DNA of 6,451 nt, taken from contig JAIELU010000059.1 in the NCBI GenBank assembly GCA_019752775.1, forward strand, positions 1 to 6,451, written 5' to 3'. The notes beneath the pieces are model-generated. The model saw only the letters and a program-made list of their open reading frames with translations. It did not search any database and was not told the DNA's origin. Origin of the DNA: Campylobacterales bacterium. Its GTDB lineage: Bacteria; Campylobacterota; Campylobacteria; Campylobacterales; Arcobacteraceae. The position numbers and the translations under genes are program-made. This document shows, piece after piece, positions 5,821-6,451 of this stretch (position 1 is its first letter; each line of letters begins with the position of its first letter).

Positions 5821-6451
5821 TCAAGACTTTGAAAACATAACAATAAATTTTTTAAATCCAAAAGCTTTTATTGTTAAAATAAATAGTACAAATCCACCAA
5901 TAGTTCCTGAAAATGCAAGACCTGCTGCACCAAATGGTTTGATCAAGATTAAAGAAAATATGATATTACAACTTAAACTATACATTGATATTTTGGCAGT
6001 TAAGAATTGTTGTTCTTTTGCATAAAGCCAAAGAGAAAAAATCTTTGCAAGACCAAATGGTAATAATCCTATTAAATACATAATTAAAATCAATGCGGTA
6101 TTTTGTGTATCAGCACTTGTAAATTGTCCTCTTTCAAAAAGAAATTTTATTATAAATTCGTTAAAAACTATACCAATAAATGCAGATATAGATAATAATA
6201 CAAATAAAATTAGAGCTGATTTTTTCATCAATCTTAAGGCACTATCTTCATCTTTATTTTTTATAGCTTTTGCAACCATTGGAAATAGTGCAATTGAAGT
6301 TGCAATTGCAAAAATTGCAAGTGGAAGTTGAAAAATTCTATTTGCATAATAAAGATATGAAATAGAACCACTCATTAAAAATGAGGCCAACCAAGTATCT
6401 ATAAATGCTGAAATATGAAGTGTTGAAGAACCAAAAGTTGCTGAAAAGAAA
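5821..6451 (-). CDS. murJ: Lipid II flippase MurJ (MviN), 3' part only; 5' end outside the window
   Basis: An integral membrane protein of the MOP superfamily that flips lipid II to the periplasmic face for peptidoglycan synthesis. The reading frame stays open to the right edge, giving 209 C-terminal residues. The TTG at 6390 is internal, because conserved family sequence continues upstream of it (FGSSTLHISAFIDTW). Recognisable text includes ASFLMSGSISYLYYANR, in which the arginine matches the essential E. coli R270, then QLPLAIF, ALFP, and LFERGQFT after membrane segment 9. Six hydrophobic segments, corresponding to TM7-12, can be counted. The protein stops soon after TM12 (ending MFSKS), where E. 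coli MurJ has about 60 more residues forming TM13-14. No in-frame continuation is seen past the TGA. A 90-base gap with a promoter separates it from msbA, and no GC-rich terminator is visible in that gap. Confidence 0.93.
   Translation of the reverse strand, partial: FFSATFGSSTLHISAFIDTWLASFLMSGSISYLYYANRIFQLPLAIFAIATSIALFPMVAKAIKNKDEDSALRLMKKSALILFVLLSISAFIGIVFNEFIIKFLFERGQFTSADTQNTALILIMYLIGLLPFGLAKIFSLWLYAKEQQFLTAKISMYSLSCNIIFSLILIKPFGAAGLAFSGTIGGFVLFILTIKAFGFKKFIVMFSKS

Noticed and set aside
6388..6390. TTG as the start of murJ
   Set aside because: Conserved MurJ sequence continues in frame upstream to the window edge, so this codon is an internal leucine.
1..6451. Defence system, CRISPR array, prophage or integrative element
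   Set aside because: Every gene is a recognisable housekeeping or globin family member in operon order; no nuclease, recombinase, toxin-antitoxin pair or regularly spaced repeats were seen.

Overview
The window is an AT-rich stretch of bacterial chromosome in which every recognisable gene lies on the minus strand. It most resembles Campylobacterota (Arcobacter-like). The M16 protease closely resembles the Helicobacter pylori protein labelled PqqE. The order msbA-pyrD-M16 protease-dapA is, from memory, the Campylobacter jejuni order. The promoter before msbA has the T-rich, extended -10 form usual in this phylum. No database search was possible, so the genus is an inference.

Layout, in the direction of transcription (right to left). 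The 3' two-fifths or so of murJ (lipid II flippase) enters from the right edge and ends at 5821. A 90-base gap holds a good promoter. Next come msbA (lipid A/LPS-core flippase, 5730-4021), an 83-base gap with a 15-bp direct repeat, and class 2 pyrD (3937-2879). The tightly packed M16B zinc protease (2868-1549), a truncated-haemoglobin-like protein (1548-1081) and dapA (1073-222) follow. The last four genes are separated by 10, 0 and 7 bases and almost certainly share one transcript. pyrD and the protease both start at TTG, each with a clear Shine-Dalgarno sequence. Beyond dapA, bases 1-221 carry no supportable gene. Roughly 31-180 is a patch of about 49% GC, against about 30% around it, rich in inverted repeats and resembling a dispersed extragenic repeat.

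How the genes fit together: MurJ and MsbA move the lipid-linked precursors of peptidoglycan and LPS across the inner membrane. DapA makes the diaminopimelate/lysine precursor that peptidoglycan needs. PyrD feeds electrons from dihydroorotate into the quinone pool while making pyrimidines. The block is therefore mostly cell-envelope and growth housekeeping, with a protease and a haem protein added.

I see no defence system, mobile-element gene, CRISPR array or RNA gene, and no convincing new multi-gene system. The observations most worth a second look are the hairpin-rich GC-shifted patch downstream of dapA, the globin inside the operon, the two well-formed start sites of the protease (exported versus cytosolic form), the short C-terminus of MurJ, and the direct repeat across the end of msbA.
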